DNA of 64,000 nucleotides from DASYQD01 sp963846495 (GTDB lineage: Bacteria > Acidobacteriota > Thermoanaerobaculia > Multivoradales > JAIOJS01), in assembly GCA_963846495.1 (NCBI GenBank), contig CAWJWP010000033.1, forward strand, positions 248,001 to 312,000, given 5' to 3'. Made by a program: the position numbers and the translations under genes. Below are positions 1 to 10,270 of this stretch, one piece after another. How positions within the stretch are numbered: position 1 is the first letter of the stretch; every line of letters begins with the position of its first letter. The notes beneath the pieces were generated by a model. The model was not told the origin of the DNA and searched no databases. It was given only the letters and a program-made list of their open reading frames with translations.

Positions 1-802
1 TCGTCGTGCTGGCGGCGCCCGATCGCGCGAGCGATGCACGCTACCTGCGCGCGGGCGTCGCCGCCGCCAGCGAGGCGAGCGGTGTCGTGGTCGACGTGCC
101 GTCCTCCACCGGCTCGCTGCCGGCGGCCGCGTTGGCAGCCGTTGCGGCGGACGGGGCACCGCGGATCGTGTTCTGGCTCGGCGATGCCCCACCGCCACCG
201 GCGGTCCTCTTCGCCGCGCGCGCGGGGACGGTGTTGATCACCGACGGCGCCGGGCGCGAGGAGACCTGCCTCGGTTCCTTCGTCGCCGTGGCGTCCACCG
301 CTCCCGTCGCCGTCCGCCGCTGCGTCGCGTCCTCGACCAGCGGTCGCTCGGCCGCCGCTTCGCCGGCGCCCGCGAGGAGCCGTCCGCGGCGCTGCCGGCC
401 GCGCAGCCCACCGACAGCGGTGCGGCAGCGAGCGCGAACACAGCCGTCCTCTGGCGCACCGACACCGGCCGGGCGCTGCTCGTCGCCGAGCCGCTCGGCG
501 AGGGACGCTGGCTTCGCTTCGCCAGCCGCTTCCACCCCGCCTGGTCGGACCTGGTCCTCTCGCCGGCGCTGCCGGAGTGGCTTCGCGACGTCCTGCTCGA
601 CGCCGCCGCGATTGACGCCGAAGCCGAGCTGCCGCTCTCCGACCGCCGCGGCGACGGCGGACAGGGACGGCCGGCTCGCGCAGCGGCGCAGCGTCGCGCC
701 GAATCCCAACCTCCGCCGCCATCACGCGCGCCCGAGCACGCGGCCTGGCTCCTCCTCTTCCCCCTGCTCATCGCCGAGCGTTGGCTGGCGGCCCGACGAT
801 GA
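1..802 (+). CDS. BatA-type membrane protein, C-terminal part, frameshifted
   Basis: The window opens inside this gene, so its N-terminus is missing. Reading starts in the frame of base 3 (text around VVLAAPDRASDARYLRAG) and stays coherent to about base 290. It then continues in the next frame (text such as VLWRTDTGRALLVAEPLGEG and FHPAWSDLVLSP) to a TGA at 800-802. A single-base indel near 285-310 therefore splits it. The C-terminus holds one hydrophobic segment (AWLLLFPLLIAERWLAAR), the usual last membrane helix of BatA/aerotolerance-like proteins, whose upstream part is a periplasmic VWA-like domain. Its stop overlaps the ATG of the next gene (ATGA), so the two are translationally coupled. 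The assignment rests on topology and neighbours rather than a diagnostic motif. Confidence 0.5.
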   Translation, partial: RRAGGARSRERCTLPARGRRRRQRGERCRGRRAVLHRLAAGGRVGSRCGGRGTADRVLARRCPTATGGPLRRARGDGVDHRRRRARGDLPRFLRRRGVHRSRRRPPLRRVLDQRSLGRRFAGAREEPSAALPAAQPTDSGAAASANTAVLWRTDTGRALLVAEPLGEGRWLRFASRFHPAWSDLVLSPALPEWLRDVLLDAAAIDAEAELPLSDRRGDGGQGRPARAAAQRRAESQPPPPSRAPEHAAWLLLFPLLIAERWLAARR

Positions 803-3122
803 GCGAGCCGCTGCGGAACCCTTCCGACGACGCGGTGTCCCTTGCCGCCCTACGCAGCCATGGCGGAAGTGGCCGCGGCGGCGCAGCGGACGACACGGTG
901 TCCAGTGCCTCTGCGCGCTTGGCGAGGCTCGCCGAACGGTGGCGCCGCCGCAGGCTGGCAGCCGCGGCATTCCTCGGGCTCGCCGTCGGCTTGCCGCTGG
1001 CGGCCGTCCCTTGGCGGTTTGCGCCTGACGGCGTCGCGGCGACGATTGCTGTCGCCGCGGTCTTGGCATCCGTCGGTGTGGCGCTCTTCGTCGCGACTCG
1101 CCGTCCCCGCGATCCGCTCGCCATCGCGGCACACCTCGACCGTCGAGTTGCGGCGCTCGGCGACAGCGCCGCGCTTCTGCTCGCCGAGGCTCGGTTGCCA
1201 CCGCTCCAGCGCCTGCAGCAACGGCGCGCCGCGGTCGCCTTGCTCGCGCACGACGAGCGCGAGCTCGCTCGCCTGCTGCCGTGGCGGCCCTTGCGTCGCG
1301 CGCTCGCGCTCCTGCTCGGCGGCGTCGCGCTCGCGGTCCTTCTCCTCATCGTGCCGCTGCCCGCACCGCGGGCGCGCGTCGTGGCCGCGCGCTCCGCCGC
1401 GACTGCGCCGCCGGCGATCCCGCCGCCAACTTCGCTCCTCCGCTCTCTCGCCGTCAGCGTGCAGCCGCCTCCCTACACCGGCCATCGGGCGCGTCGCGCC
1501 TCGACCCTCGGCACGACCGCCGAAGAGGGCGCCACGGTGCGTTGGCGCGTCGAGGCCGATCGCAGCGTCGGCGGCGCGGCGCTGCTCTTCGACGAGAGCG
1601 AGCGCCTGCCGCTGCGCCGGCAGCGCGACGGCAGCTTCGCCGCCACCGTGCGCGCGCGCTCGCCGCGGCTGCTGCGGCTGCTGCTCCACGACTCGCGCGG
1701 GGCCGAGCTGTGGCGCTCGCCGCCGGCGCGGCTCGACGTCACCGCCGACCGCCCGCCGACGCTCGAGCTGCTGCAACCGGCGACGACGATCCTCGAGCGC
1801 CCGGCCGACCGGCCCGGCTCGATCGCCCTCGCGGCGGCGCTCGCCGACGACTACGGGATCGCCGGCGCCGAGCTCGTCGTCACCGTCGCCACCGGCCGCG
1901 ACGAGCAGGTGAGCTTCGCCGAACAGCGGCGGCCGCTCGCGGTGCGGCGTGGCGCTCTCTCTACCGGAGGGCGGCAGGTGGTGCGTCACGCGGTCGATCT
2001 CGCCGCGCTCGGCTTCGGCGCCGAGAGCGAGGTCTACCTGCGCCTCGAGGCGCGCGACGGCCGCCGCCTCGACCCGGCGCGGCCGCCCGAGCCCAACCTC
2101 GTGCGCTCGCCGTCCGTCGTCGTGCGCCCACAAGTCGAGCGGCAGGAGAGCGTGCCGCTGGGCGAAGGGCTGCCGCTGCTCGCCGCGCCCGAGCTCTTCC
2201 GCAGCCAGCGCCAGATCGTGCTCGACACGCAGAAGCTCATCGCCGAGGCGCCGCGCCTCGCCGCCGCCGAGGTGATGCGGCGATCGCGCGCCATTGGCTT
2301 CGACCAGCGCGCGCTGCGGCTGCGCTACGGCACGCTGCTCGGTCAGGAGTTCGAAGAGGGCCGCCCGGTTGGTGGCGATGGCGACGAGCACGGCGCGGCG
2401 GGCGACGAGCACGCGGAGGCGACCGGCCCGGCGCTCGGCGGCGTGGCGGACGCGGTGCCCGGCGGCCTGTCGCACCAGCACGACAGCGAGGAAAGCGCGA
2501 CCTTCTTCCCAGATCCGGTGCGCCGCAAGCTGAAGGCGATGCTCGGCGCGATGTGGGACGCCGAGCGCGAGCTCCAGACGGGCGCCCCGCGCGCCGCGCT
2601 GCCGCACGAGCTGCGCGCCCTCGACCTGCTCAAGCAGGTGCAGCAGGCCGACCGCGTCTACGTGCGCAAGGCGGGCGGCGAGACGGCGCCGCTCGACCCG
2701 GCGCGCCGCCTCACCGGCGAGCTCGAAGACGTCCGCGACCTCGACGAGCGCCGCCCGCCGGCGCCGCCGCGGCCGGTGGTGGAGGCAGCGCTGGCGACGA
2801 TCGCGGTGCTCGAGCGCGGCGGTGGCGCGCCTGCCGCCGCGACCGTGCGACGGCGGGCGCGATCGCGTTTCGGCTCGGAGCGCTCTCGCTGCTCGCGCCG
2901 GCGCTCGCGGAGCGTGCGCGCGCCGGCTCGGCGGCGGCGCTCGCCGCGCTGCCGGCGCTCGACACATTGAGCTCAGGAGGCGAGCTGAGAGCATCGGCGC
3001 GCGCTGAGCTGGAGCGCGGGCTGTGGGAGCTGGTGCCGCCGCCGCAGGCGCCGTGGCGTCGAACCGAGCCGAACAGCGCGTCATGGCAGCGCTATCGGGC
3101 GCGACTGGGTGGTGAACCGTGA
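799..3122 (+). CDS. DUF4175-like large membrane protein, frameshifted near its end
   Basis: The start is ATG 799, overlapping the preceding stop by 4 bases. The reconstructed protein is about 775 aa. It has two hydrophobic segments around residues 60-105, a third around residues 170-190 (ALALLLGGVALAVLLLIV), then a long Pro/Arg-rich periplasmic part with Ig-like stretches (SVQPPPYTGHRARR, LADDYGIAGAELVV). This is the layout of DUF4175-type proteins beside Bat operons. The frame is lost between about 2830 and 2850. The conserved tail (GAIAFRLGALSLLAPALAE and onward) runs in another frame to TGA 3120-3122. It probably belongs to the same envelope-stress or aerotolerance locus as its neighbours. 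No catalytic motif was seen. Confidence 0.5.
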
Positions 3123-3207
3123 GTCCGGCGATCCGCGAAAGAGAGGAGCCTTGTTCATCATTGCGAGTGTTCACCGACTTCGTCGACGCCAAGGAACGAA
3201 AGTCCCA

Positions 3208-3295
3208 CGTCGCTGCGAGGAGCGAAGCGACGAAGCAGCCTCGATGCTGGAACATCGAGATCGCCACGGCCCCTTCGGGGCCTCGCGATGACGGG
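3208..3295. repeat. inverted pair of a dispersed palindromic repeat
   Basis: Between two genes lie two facing copies of a repeat. The left copy contains GCGAGGAGCGAAGCGACGAAGC followed by CTCGATG. The right copy read backwards gives GTCATCGCGAGGCCCCGAAG, then GGCCGTGGCGATCTCGATG. The same family recurs at 14742-14825. It resembles short palindromic intergenic repeats found in many bacterial genomes. It may act as an mRNA 3' hairpin. Confidence 0.6.
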
Positions 3296-3324
3296 ACTTA
3301 CTCCCCGGCATCGGAGGAGTGCCA

Positions 3325-5205
3325 ATGACCGGCGCCTTCGCCTTCACCGGCGCGTCGCTCTGGATCGCGGCGGCGCTCGCTGCGCTCGCGTGGGTGGCGG
3401 CCGTCCTCTTCGAGCGCGGCGCGGATCGCTCGCGGCGCCACAGCATCGTGCGCGCGATCCTGCTCGCTATCGCGTGCGCCGCGCTCTTCCTGCTCGCCGC
3501 GCAGCCGCTGCGCTGGCAGACGGTGCGCGCGGTCGAGGCGGTGCTGGTCACCAGCGGAGCCGGGGCTCGCGACCTGGCCGCCGCTTCCGCCGCGGGGCTG
3601 CGCGCCTGGGCGGTGCCGGCGTCGGCGGGCGAGCCCGTGCCGCCGGCAGGCGCGCCGCCGTTGCCCGACGCCGCGGCGCTCGCTCGCCTCCACCCCGAGG
3701 TAACGCGCGTGCGCCTCGCCGGACACGGGCTCAGCGCCTGGGAGCTCGCGGAGCTGCCGCTGCCGGTCGCCGCCGCCGAGCCGCCGGCGTTGCCGTTCGG
3801 CATCGCCCGCGTCGGCTGGCCGCGCCGGCTTACCCTCGGCGAGACGCTCGAGGTGAGCGGTCTCGTCGCGGGCGTGCCGGCGTCGGGCGCCGTGCTCCGA
3901 CTCGGCGGACCCGCGATCGGCGAAACGACCTTGCGGCTCGCCGTCGGCGAGCGGCCGTTCCTCTTCCGCGTGCTGCCCCGCGGACCCGGCCGTCACCTGC
4001 TGGAGCTGCGCCTCGAAGCCGCCGGCCGCGCGCCGCGCGCGGAGACCCTCGGCGTCGAGGTGATCGCGGAGACGCCGCCGGCGCTGCTCTGGCTCGACGC
4101 CGCGCCGAGCGCGGAGGCGCGCGAGGTGAAGCGCTGGCTCGCCGCCGCCGGTGGCGCCTTCGCCTGGCGCGCGCAGATCAGCCGCGGCCTCTCGCGCGAC
4201 GAGGTGGTGGGCACGGCGCCACTCCCGCGCGGCCCGCTCACTGCCGCGCTCCTGCGCCGCTTCGACTTCGTCGTCGCCGACCCTCGCGCCCTCGCCGCGC
4301 TCGGCGCCGGCGAACGTTCCGCGCTCGCCGCCGCGGTGCGCGAGGACGGCCTGGGCCTGCTGCTGCGCGCCGGCGGCGCCGCGACTCCCGCGGCGCTCGG
4401 CGTCGCCTTCCCCACGCGTCCGCTGCCCGGCGGCGGGGAGCTGGCGGCGCGGCTCGACTGGCCCGACGGCGACTCGGCGCCGCTGCCGCTCGCCGCACGC
4501 GAGCTGGCGCCGCTCGGCTCGCTCACGCCCTTCGCTGCCGACCGTGCAGGCCGCACGCTCGCCGCGTGGCGCCCGCTCGGCAACGGCGCCGTCGGCGGCT
4601 CGCTCGTCGACGACACCTGGCGCTGGGTGCTCGCCGGTCACGCCGCCGACCATCGCCGCTACTGGCGGGAGACGATCGCAACGCTGGCGCGTCCCGCTCC
4701 CGCGGCGCCGCAGTGGGACGTCTCGCCGGGGCCGGTGCTCGTCGGCTTGCCCGTCATGCTGACGCTGAACGCGGACTTGGCTCCCCATGCATCCCCTGAC
4801 GTGCCGCTCGCACGCACGCCGGCCGACGCGATCCCCGCCGCGGCGCGCGTGCGCTCTCCGGCCGGCGAGACGCTCGCGCTGCCGCTGCGGCAGGACGCCT
4901 ACGAGCCCGGCCGCTGGTCGACGACCTTCTGGCCGCGCGAGCCCGGCTGGCACCAGCTCGGCGACGGCAACGCCGCGACCTCGTTGTGGGTCGCGCCGGC
5001 GGAACGCTGGACGACCTGGCGGCTCGCCGCCCGCCAGGAGGCCACCGCCGCTCGCGTCGCCGCGCCACCGCCCGCCCGCGACGACGCCTCCCCCGTGCGC
5101 CAGCGCGCGCCGATGCCGCGCTGGCCGTTCTTCGCGCTGCTGCTCGTCACGCTCGCCACGCTCTGGGCCGACGAGCAATTCGGCGGCCGCGAGCGCCGCG
5201 AGTAG
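3325..5205 (+). CDS. membrane protein of Bat-like locus
   Basis: About 626 aa. ATG 3325 is preferred over GTG 3319 because GGAGG at 3313-3317 lies at good spacing upstream. Two N-terminal membrane helices (residues about 8-28 and 40-58) are followed by a long periplasmic region and one C-terminal helix (WPFFALLLVTLATLWADEQF). The middle looks like a glutamine-amidotransferase-like or VWA-less module of the type found beside Bat operons (FDFVVADPRALAALGAGERS, GSLVDDTWRWVLAG). No active-site residues were recognised, so the function is unknown. It follows the DUF4175-like gene with a repeat-containing gap of about 200 bp. Confidence 0.5.
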   Translation: MTGAFAFTGASLWIAAALAALAWVAAVLFERGADRSRRHSIVRAILLAIACAALFLLAAQPLRWQTVRAVEAVLVTSGAGARDLAAASAAGLRAWAVPASAGEPVPPAGAPPLPDAAALARLHPEVTRVRLAGHGLSAWELAELPLPVAAAEPPALPFGIARVGWPRRLTLGETLEVSGLVAGVPASGAVLRLGGPAIGETTLRLAVGERPFLFRVLPRGPGRHLLELRLEAAGRAPRAETLGVEVIAETPPALLWLDAAPSAEAREVKRWLAAAGGAFAWRAQISRGLSRDEVVGTAPLPRGPLTAALLRRFDFVVADPRALAALGAGERSALAAAVREDGLGLLLRAGGAATPAALGVAFPTRPLPGGGELAARLDWPDGDSAPLPLAARELAPLGSLTPFAADRAGRTLAAWRPLGNGAVGGSLVDDTWRWVLAGHAADHRRYWRETIATLARPAPAAPQWDVSPGPVLVGLPVMLTLNADLAPHASPDVPLARTPADAIPAAARVRSPAGETLALPLRQDAYEPGRWSTTFWPREPGWHQLGDGNAATSLWVAPAERWTTWRLAARQEATAARVAAPPPARDDASPVRQRAPMPRWPFFALLLVTLATLWADEQFGGRERRE

Positions 5206-5290
5206 GGTGCGCTCTGCGCATCCAGCCCATGACCTCGCTACGCTCGGCCGCCAGGCAGACCTGGCGGGGCGCTTTGCGCCCTCATGGGTT
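5203..5290. repeat. nested inverted repeat between convergent genes
   Basis: CCCATGA at 5226 and TCATGGG at 5282 form outer arms. GCCGCCAG and CTGGCGGGGC form an inner hairpin. The stretch lies between two convergent genes and could serve as a bidirectional terminator. It starts with TAGGGTGCGCTCTGCGCA, which recurs at 50759. The inner part (CTCGCTACGCTCG, CCGCCAG) recurs at 29107-29165, so this is a dispersed family. Confidence 0.55.
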
Positions 5291-5291
5291 C

Positions 5292-6131
5292 CTACCGCCA
5301 GGTGACGATCGACCAGACGATGGCGCCGGCGCTCGCCAGGATGCAGAGCACGCCGCCGAGCAGGTGGTCGAGACGCTCGGGCTTCAGCGGGTCGAGCAGG
5401 TACGAGAGCAGCCAGCCGCCGGCGAAGCCGCCGAGGTGCGCCCAGTTGTCGACGCCGGGGAACAGCAGCCCGAAGACGAACATGGCGAGCGCCCACGACC
5501 ACACCATCTGGCCGAGCGCGCGGCTGCCGCCGCGGCGGCTGTAGTGGAGCAACGCGCCGAGCAGCCCGAACATCGCCGCCGAGGCGCCGAGGGTGATGGC
5601 GCCCTGTCCCATGACGCGGCCGATGATCGAAGGCATGAAGACGCTCAGCGTGCTGAGCGCGAAGCCGGTGGCGCCCGACACCGTGTAGATGAGCCACGCG
5701 CGCCCGGTGCCGTAGAGCTGCTCGACCGCCGGCGCCAGCTGCCGCAGCGCCATCATGTTCATGCCGATGTGGAGGAGGTTGGCGTGCAGCCAGCCGGCGG
5801 AGAGCACGGTCCACCAGCGGCCCAAGCGGAACACTGGCAACGCGCCGCTGGCGCCGAAGGCGAGCAACCGCTCGTTCTCGGGCGCGAAGAGGCCGCCGGG
5901 GGTCAAGCCCTGCGGGTTCGTCGCCAGCACCGCGATGTAGAGCACCCCGCAAGCCCAACCCACGAACGGCCACAGCCCGAGCACCGACTCGAGCTTGCGC
6001 AGCGAGCCGCCGAGGCCGAACATCGCCGGCGCGGCGCGGCCGCAAAACGGGCAGCGCGACTCGCTCGCGCCTATCAGCCGATTGCAGCCGGGGCAGACGA
6101 CCGACCCCGTGCGCTTCCGTCCAAAGGCCAT
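5292..6131 (-). CDS. rhomboid family intramembrane serine protease with N-terminal zinc ribbon
   Basis: 279 aa. Residues 13-31 hold two CxxC knuckles (CPGC, CPFC), a zinc-ribbon prefix typical of many bacterial rhomboids. A membrane domain follows with the rhomboid signatures: HANLLHIGMNMMALR in the L1/TM2 region, GASAAMFG carrying the catalytic Ser, and WAHLGGFAGGWLLSYL carrying the catalytic His in TM6. It is expected to cleave transmembrane substrates in the inner membrane. It is divergent from the VWFA-related gene, with promoters in the 87-bp gap, and convergent with the upstream Bat-like protein. Confidence 0.9.
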   Translation of the reverse strand: MAFGRKRTGSVVCPGCNRLIGASESRCPFCGRAAPAMFGLGGSLRKLESVLGLWPFVGWACGVLYIAVLATNPQGLTPGGLFAPENERLLAFGASGALPVFRLGRWWTVLSAGWLHANLLHIGMNMMALRQLAPAVEQLYGTGRAWLIYTVSGATGFALSTLSVFMPSIIGRVMGQGAITLGASAAMFGLLGALLHYSRRGGSRALGQMVWSWALAMFVFGLLFPGVDNWAHLGGFAGGWLLSYLLDPLKPERLDHLLGGVLCILASAGAIVWSIVTWR

Positions 6132-6218
6132 TGGCGCGGGATCTTAAGCGAAGCGGCAGCGTGACCTCGCGCGAAGGAAGCCGGCCCGCGGACCGCTCTA
6201 AACGGCGAAGGAGATCTC

Positions 6219-7902
6219 ATGCTCGACATCCCGCCGTCCGTCACCTCGGCCGGTCGCGCCGCGACTCGCGCCCTGGCCATTGCTCTCGCCCCCGCGCGCG
6301 CCGGGCTCGCGGCCGCGGCGTCTCGCCGCCGCGCTCTCGCTATCCGTCGCTCCCGCTCTGCCGCCGACGCCGCGCCGGCCGACGAACCCACGCCACGCGT
6401 CGAAGACACCGTCGCCGTCGACCTCCGCACCGTTCCCTTCTTCGCCGTCGACGCCGCCGGCAACCCGGTGTTCGACCTGCGCGTCCGAGGAGGTCGAGCT
6501 GCGGCTCGACGGCCGGCCGATCGCCATCGACACCCTCGACCGCCACCGCCTCGACGGCGAGGCCCCTGCCGTCAAAGCAGTCGGCGCCGCTGCCGCTCCC
6601 GTTCAGCCGCGCGAGGTCTACCTCGTCGTCGACCAGGCGTTCCTCTCCTTTGCCGGCCTGCGCGAGACACGCCGCATGGCCGCCGCCGTCGCCGGCGCCT
6701 TCCAGCCCGGCGACCGGCTGCTCCTCGTCGTCAACGACGCCGAGCGCGGCTTCCAGGTCGTCCTCGGCCCGGTCGCCGGCGACGCCGGCGGGCAGCGGCA
6801 GCTGCGCAAGCAGCTCGACAAGCTGCAGCCGCGCGTCGACCGCCTGCGCACCGATCCCGGGCTGCCGCCGATGATCATCGCCGGCCCCATCGGCGAGCAG
6901 GTGCACAACGCCTACGAGGCCGGCGCCTCCCTGATGAAGGCCGAGTACCGCAGCGCCGCCGAGCAACTCGCCGACTCGCTGCGCCTCTTCGCGCTGCAGC
7001 TCGCGCGCACCGGCACGCCCAAGGTCGTGGTGCTCTTCACCCCCGGGCTCGACGACGGCCTCTACTTCGAGGGCGAGATCGGCTTCGTCGGCGTCGGCTC
7101 CGACGGCGACGCGCTCAAGGCGCACGTCGATCTGCGCCGCGCCGGCCCCATCGTGCAGCGCTTCCACCCCGCCTTGAAGGCGCTCGCCGCCTCGGGCGCC
7201 AACTTTTTCCTCATGAACCCCGACGCCTCGCGCGTCAACGGCCGCGAGATGCTCGAGCAGATGCGCCACGAGGTCGGCGGCGTGTTGCTCGACCGCGCCA
7301 CGCCGGCGAAGCTGGTGCGCGAGCTGCGGGCGACGACGGCGGCGTACTACGTCGCCGGGTTCTACGCCGACGACGCGACCAAGCTCGGCTCCGCCGTCGA
7401 GGTGGTGGTGAAGCGCGCCGGCGTGCGCGCGCTGGCGCCGCGCGGCGTGCGCACGCCGCGGCCGTGGAAGACGCTCGACGGGGACGAGCGCAAGCTGACG
7501 GTGCTCGACGTCGTCCACCGCGGCAAGTTCGCGCCGGCGGCAGGTCTGCAGCCCGAGGTGGCGGTGCGCCCGTTCACCGCTACGGTAGTGGGCGGCAGCG
7601 GGGCAAGTGGCAGCGCCGCCACTGGCAAGCGGCTCGAGCTCGTCGGCCAATGGCCCCAGGAGCTCGCCGGTCAGCGCGTCGAGGTCTACGAGGTGCTGCT
7701 GCGCACCGCGCAGGCCGGCAAGCCCGCCGAGTTGCTGCTCTTCCGCGAAAGTGCGAAGCAGCCGCCCGCCGAGCCGCTCGACGTGCAGGTGACCGTGGGC
7801 AGCGAGCCGCAGCTGTGGGCGGTCGTGCTCGTCGAGCCAACGAGCGGCACCACCTACATGCGGCGGCTGCTGCTCAACGTGCCGGCGCCGCCTTCGCGCT
7901 GA
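6219..7902 (+). CDS. VWFA-related (Acidobacterial type) secreted protein, frameshifted
   Basis: ATG 6219 is preceded by AAGGAG at 6208-6213. The first frame gives a signal-like N-terminus, then VEDTVAVDLRTVPFFAVDAA and GNPVFDL. The rest of the same motif (EEVELRLDGRPIAID) continues in another frame, so one base is inserted or lost near 6482. The combined text matches the start of Acidobacterial VWFA-related domains. The region that would carry the metal-ion site reads VYLVVDQAFLSF, so the classic DxSxS motif is absent. About 560 aa when joined. The role is unknown, probably extracytoplasmic. Its 3' end overlaps the convergent glucoamylase gene by 29 bp. Confidence 0.6.
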
Positions 7903-9779
7903 CGGCTGCTGAAGCGGCGCCCTCCGCCGGCGGCGCGGCGCTCAGGTGCGCCGGCCGCCCCGCGCGCAGCGCCACGCCGGCGGCGATGTGTGAGTAGTGC
8001 GACAGCCCCTGCGGGAAGTTGCCCAGCATGCGCCGGCCGTCGTGCTCCTCGGCGAAGAGACCGAGGTCGTTGGCGAGACGCCGAGGCCGCCGCGAAGAGT
8101 GACATCGCCTCGTCGCGGCGTCCCTGCAGCGCCAGGCACTCGACGAGCCAGAAGCTGCAGGCGACGAAGCAACCCTCGTCGCCTGCGAGGCCGTCGTCGA
8201 CGACGTACCGCCGCACCAGCGCCTCGCCGGTGCGCAGCTCGCGGCGGATCGCCTCCACCGTGCGTACCATCCGCGGATCGTCGTAGGCGACGAAGCCCAC
8301 CCGTGGCAGTTGCAGCAGCGCGGCGTCGAGCTCGCGGTTGCCAAAGGCCTGCACGAAGGTGCCACGCTCGCGGTCGTATCCTTCGCTCTCGATCGCCGCC
8401 CGCATCTCGTCGCGCGCCGCCCGCCAGCGCTCGATCGGCGCCGGTACGCCCGCATGATCGACGACGGCGAGACCGCGCTCGACCGCGGCCCAGCACATCA
8501 CCTTCGAGTGCACGAAGTGCATGGGCGAGCGCCGCATCTCCCAGATGCCGTAGTCGGGCTCGCGCCAGCGCGTGAGGATCGTCTCGACGACGTCGACGAG
8601 GAAGCGCACGTAGCCGGGATCGGGCGTCTCGCCGCGCTGCAGGCGGTTCCAGGCAAGTCGACGAGCTGCCCCATGCCGTCGAGCTGCAGCTGCGCTCGAC
8701 GCCGCGTTGCCGATGCGCACCGGCCGCGAGCCGCGGTAGCCCTCGAGGTGCGCGAGCTCGAACTCGGGCAGCAGCTGGCGGCCGTCGATGCCGTACATCG
8801 GCTGCACTTCGTCGGCGATGCCCGCCGTGCTGCGCTCGATGAACCAGGTGAAGCCCATCGCCTCCTGGTAGAAGCCGAGCTCGGCGAGCGAGTCGAGGGC
8901 GAAGCTCGAATCGCGGATCCAGCTCAGGCGGTAGTCCCAGTTGCGCTCGCCGCCGATCGCCTCGGGCAGCGAGGTGGTGGCGGCGGCGGCGATGGCGCCG
9001 GTGGGCGCGAAGGTGAGCCCCTTGAGCACCACCGCCGAGCGCATCAGCGCCGGCTCCTGCTGCGCCGCCGGTGCGGCCCGCGAGGCGACCCAGCGCTCCC
9101 ACCAGCGCAGCGTCTCGGCGAGGTGGTCATCGATCTCGGCGAGCGGCGGCGGCTTGGGCTCGTGCGGGTGGAGGTGGTTGGGGTGGTCCCAGCAGACGGC
9201 GATGCGGCGGCGCTCGCCCGCGGCGACGCGGAAGCGGCCGACGAGGCCGTGCGCCGCTTCGGCAGCGAGCGGAACGTCGGTCGTGACGAGGAGGCCGCTG
9301 CTGCCGCCGATGGCGGTGAAGAAGCCGCCCTCGTGGGCGCGGATCCACGGCTTGGCGGCGCCGTACTCGAAGCGCGGCAGCAGCTCGACGCGCAGCTCGA
9401 CCTCGCCACGCACCCCTTCGACGACGCGCAGCAGCTGGTGGCGCGGCGCCTCGCGGCCGCCGCTGCGCATGGCGAAGGCGTCGACGAGCCGCGCCTCGCC
9501 GGTCGTGGTGGTGAGGCGCGTCTCCAGCACCAGCGAGTCGCCGAGGTAGGCGCGCTCGCTCTCCCACTCCTCGGCGGCGGGCGCGATCAGGAAGTGGCCG
9601 CCCTTGTCCCAGTCGAGCAAGCGCCCGAAGCAGGACGGCGAGTCGAGCCGCGGCATGCAGCACCAGTCGATCGAGCCGCAGCGCGAGACGAGCGCGAGCG
9701 AGTGGCAGTCGCCGATCAGGCCGTAGTCCTCGATCGGCGGATAGCGATCCACCCCGGTTCGGCGAGACGCCGCGCGCAT
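7874..9779 (-). CDS. glycoside hydrolase family 15 (glucoamylase-like), three frameshifts
   Basis: About 635 aa when reconstructed. The N-terminus YPPIEDYGLIGDCHSLALVS and GSIDWCCMPRLDSPSCFG is the bacterial GH15 signature. Further blocks are NWDYRLSWIRDSSFALDSL, QPMYGIDGRQLLPE, YRGSRPVRIGN, AWNRLQRGETPDPGYV, and at the end NFPQGLSHYSHIAAG. The family hydrolyses alpha-glucosides such as trehalose or maltooligosaccharides. The frame is disturbed near 8703 and again near 8655, where QLQLDGMGQLVDL lies in a different frame from both flanks. It shifts again near 8085, where the C-terminal LANDLGLFAEEHDGRRMLG moves frame. These look like indel errors rather than selected events. Confidence 0.85.
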
Positions 9780-10029
9780 GCCCGCGGCGATGCAGGATCG
9801 AAGCCTCGCGCAACGGGCCGGGGCGCGCCGCCGTTGTAGGAATGACGTGAAACCGTTACACGGAGCGCACGGATGGCGTGCCTAGGATTACAAGCGTGAA
9901 CGCAGCGGCGGTGCGACGGTCGGGCTCGTCCGGCACTGTTCCATGCCGTCTTCGCTGGGCCGACCGTGACGCGCCCTTCGGCACATTCGTTGCTGCGTTT
10001 TTAGAGTCCCGGTTTTGGAGGGCGGCATC
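9780..10029. promoter_or_regulatory. divergent upstream region of glucoamylase and the 65-aa peptide gene
   Basis: A 250-bp gap with no supported gene. It must contain promoters for the leftward glucoamylase and the rightward small peptide. Close to the small gene there is a T-rich patch (TTGCTGCGTTTTTAGAGT at about 9990-10007) and then GGAGGGCGG just before the ATG. No operator was recognised. Confidence 0.3.
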
Positions 10030-10227
10030 ATGAAGGACAGCGCGAAGCCCCTCCCGCGGCGGCGAGAGACGGACGAGTCACACTCCGAGCTCACGGAGAC
10101 GGCCAAGGTGGAGTTGCGCGCCACGGCGCGCGTGGCCGCCAGCCCCGCCTTACGCGTGCGGCTCGACTTCGCAGCCTTGTCGCAGCTCCAACTCGAGCTG
10201 CTGCCACCCGACTACTATTTCGGTTGA
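10030..10227 (+). CDS. orphan 65-aa peptide with C-terminal PPDYYFG
   Basis: ATG 10030 has a strong ribosome site (GGAGG at 10017-10021). The peptide is charged and hydrophilic at its N-terminus (MKDSAKPLPRRRETDESHSE). It has a middle stretch LRVRLDFAALSQLQLELL and ends in PPDYYFG. It has no signal peptide or membrane segment. The strong Shine-Dalgarno, the isolated position and the distinctive aromatic tail would suit a leader-core precursor peptide. However, no modifying enzyme lies next to it, so this remains speculation. It could equally be a small regulatory or structural protein. Confidence 0.5.
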   Translation: MKDSAKPLPRRRETDESHSELTETAKVELRATARVAASPALRVRLDFAALSQLQLELLPPDYYFG

Positions 10228-10270
10228 GGGCGTACTTGGCCGCGCCGCCGGCACCTGGGTTAGCCCCGGG

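Noticed and set aside
850..3267. Long minus-strand frame opposite the DUF4175-like gene
   Set aside because: Composition is that of a shadow frame. The plus-strand frame has membrane helices and coherent domains.
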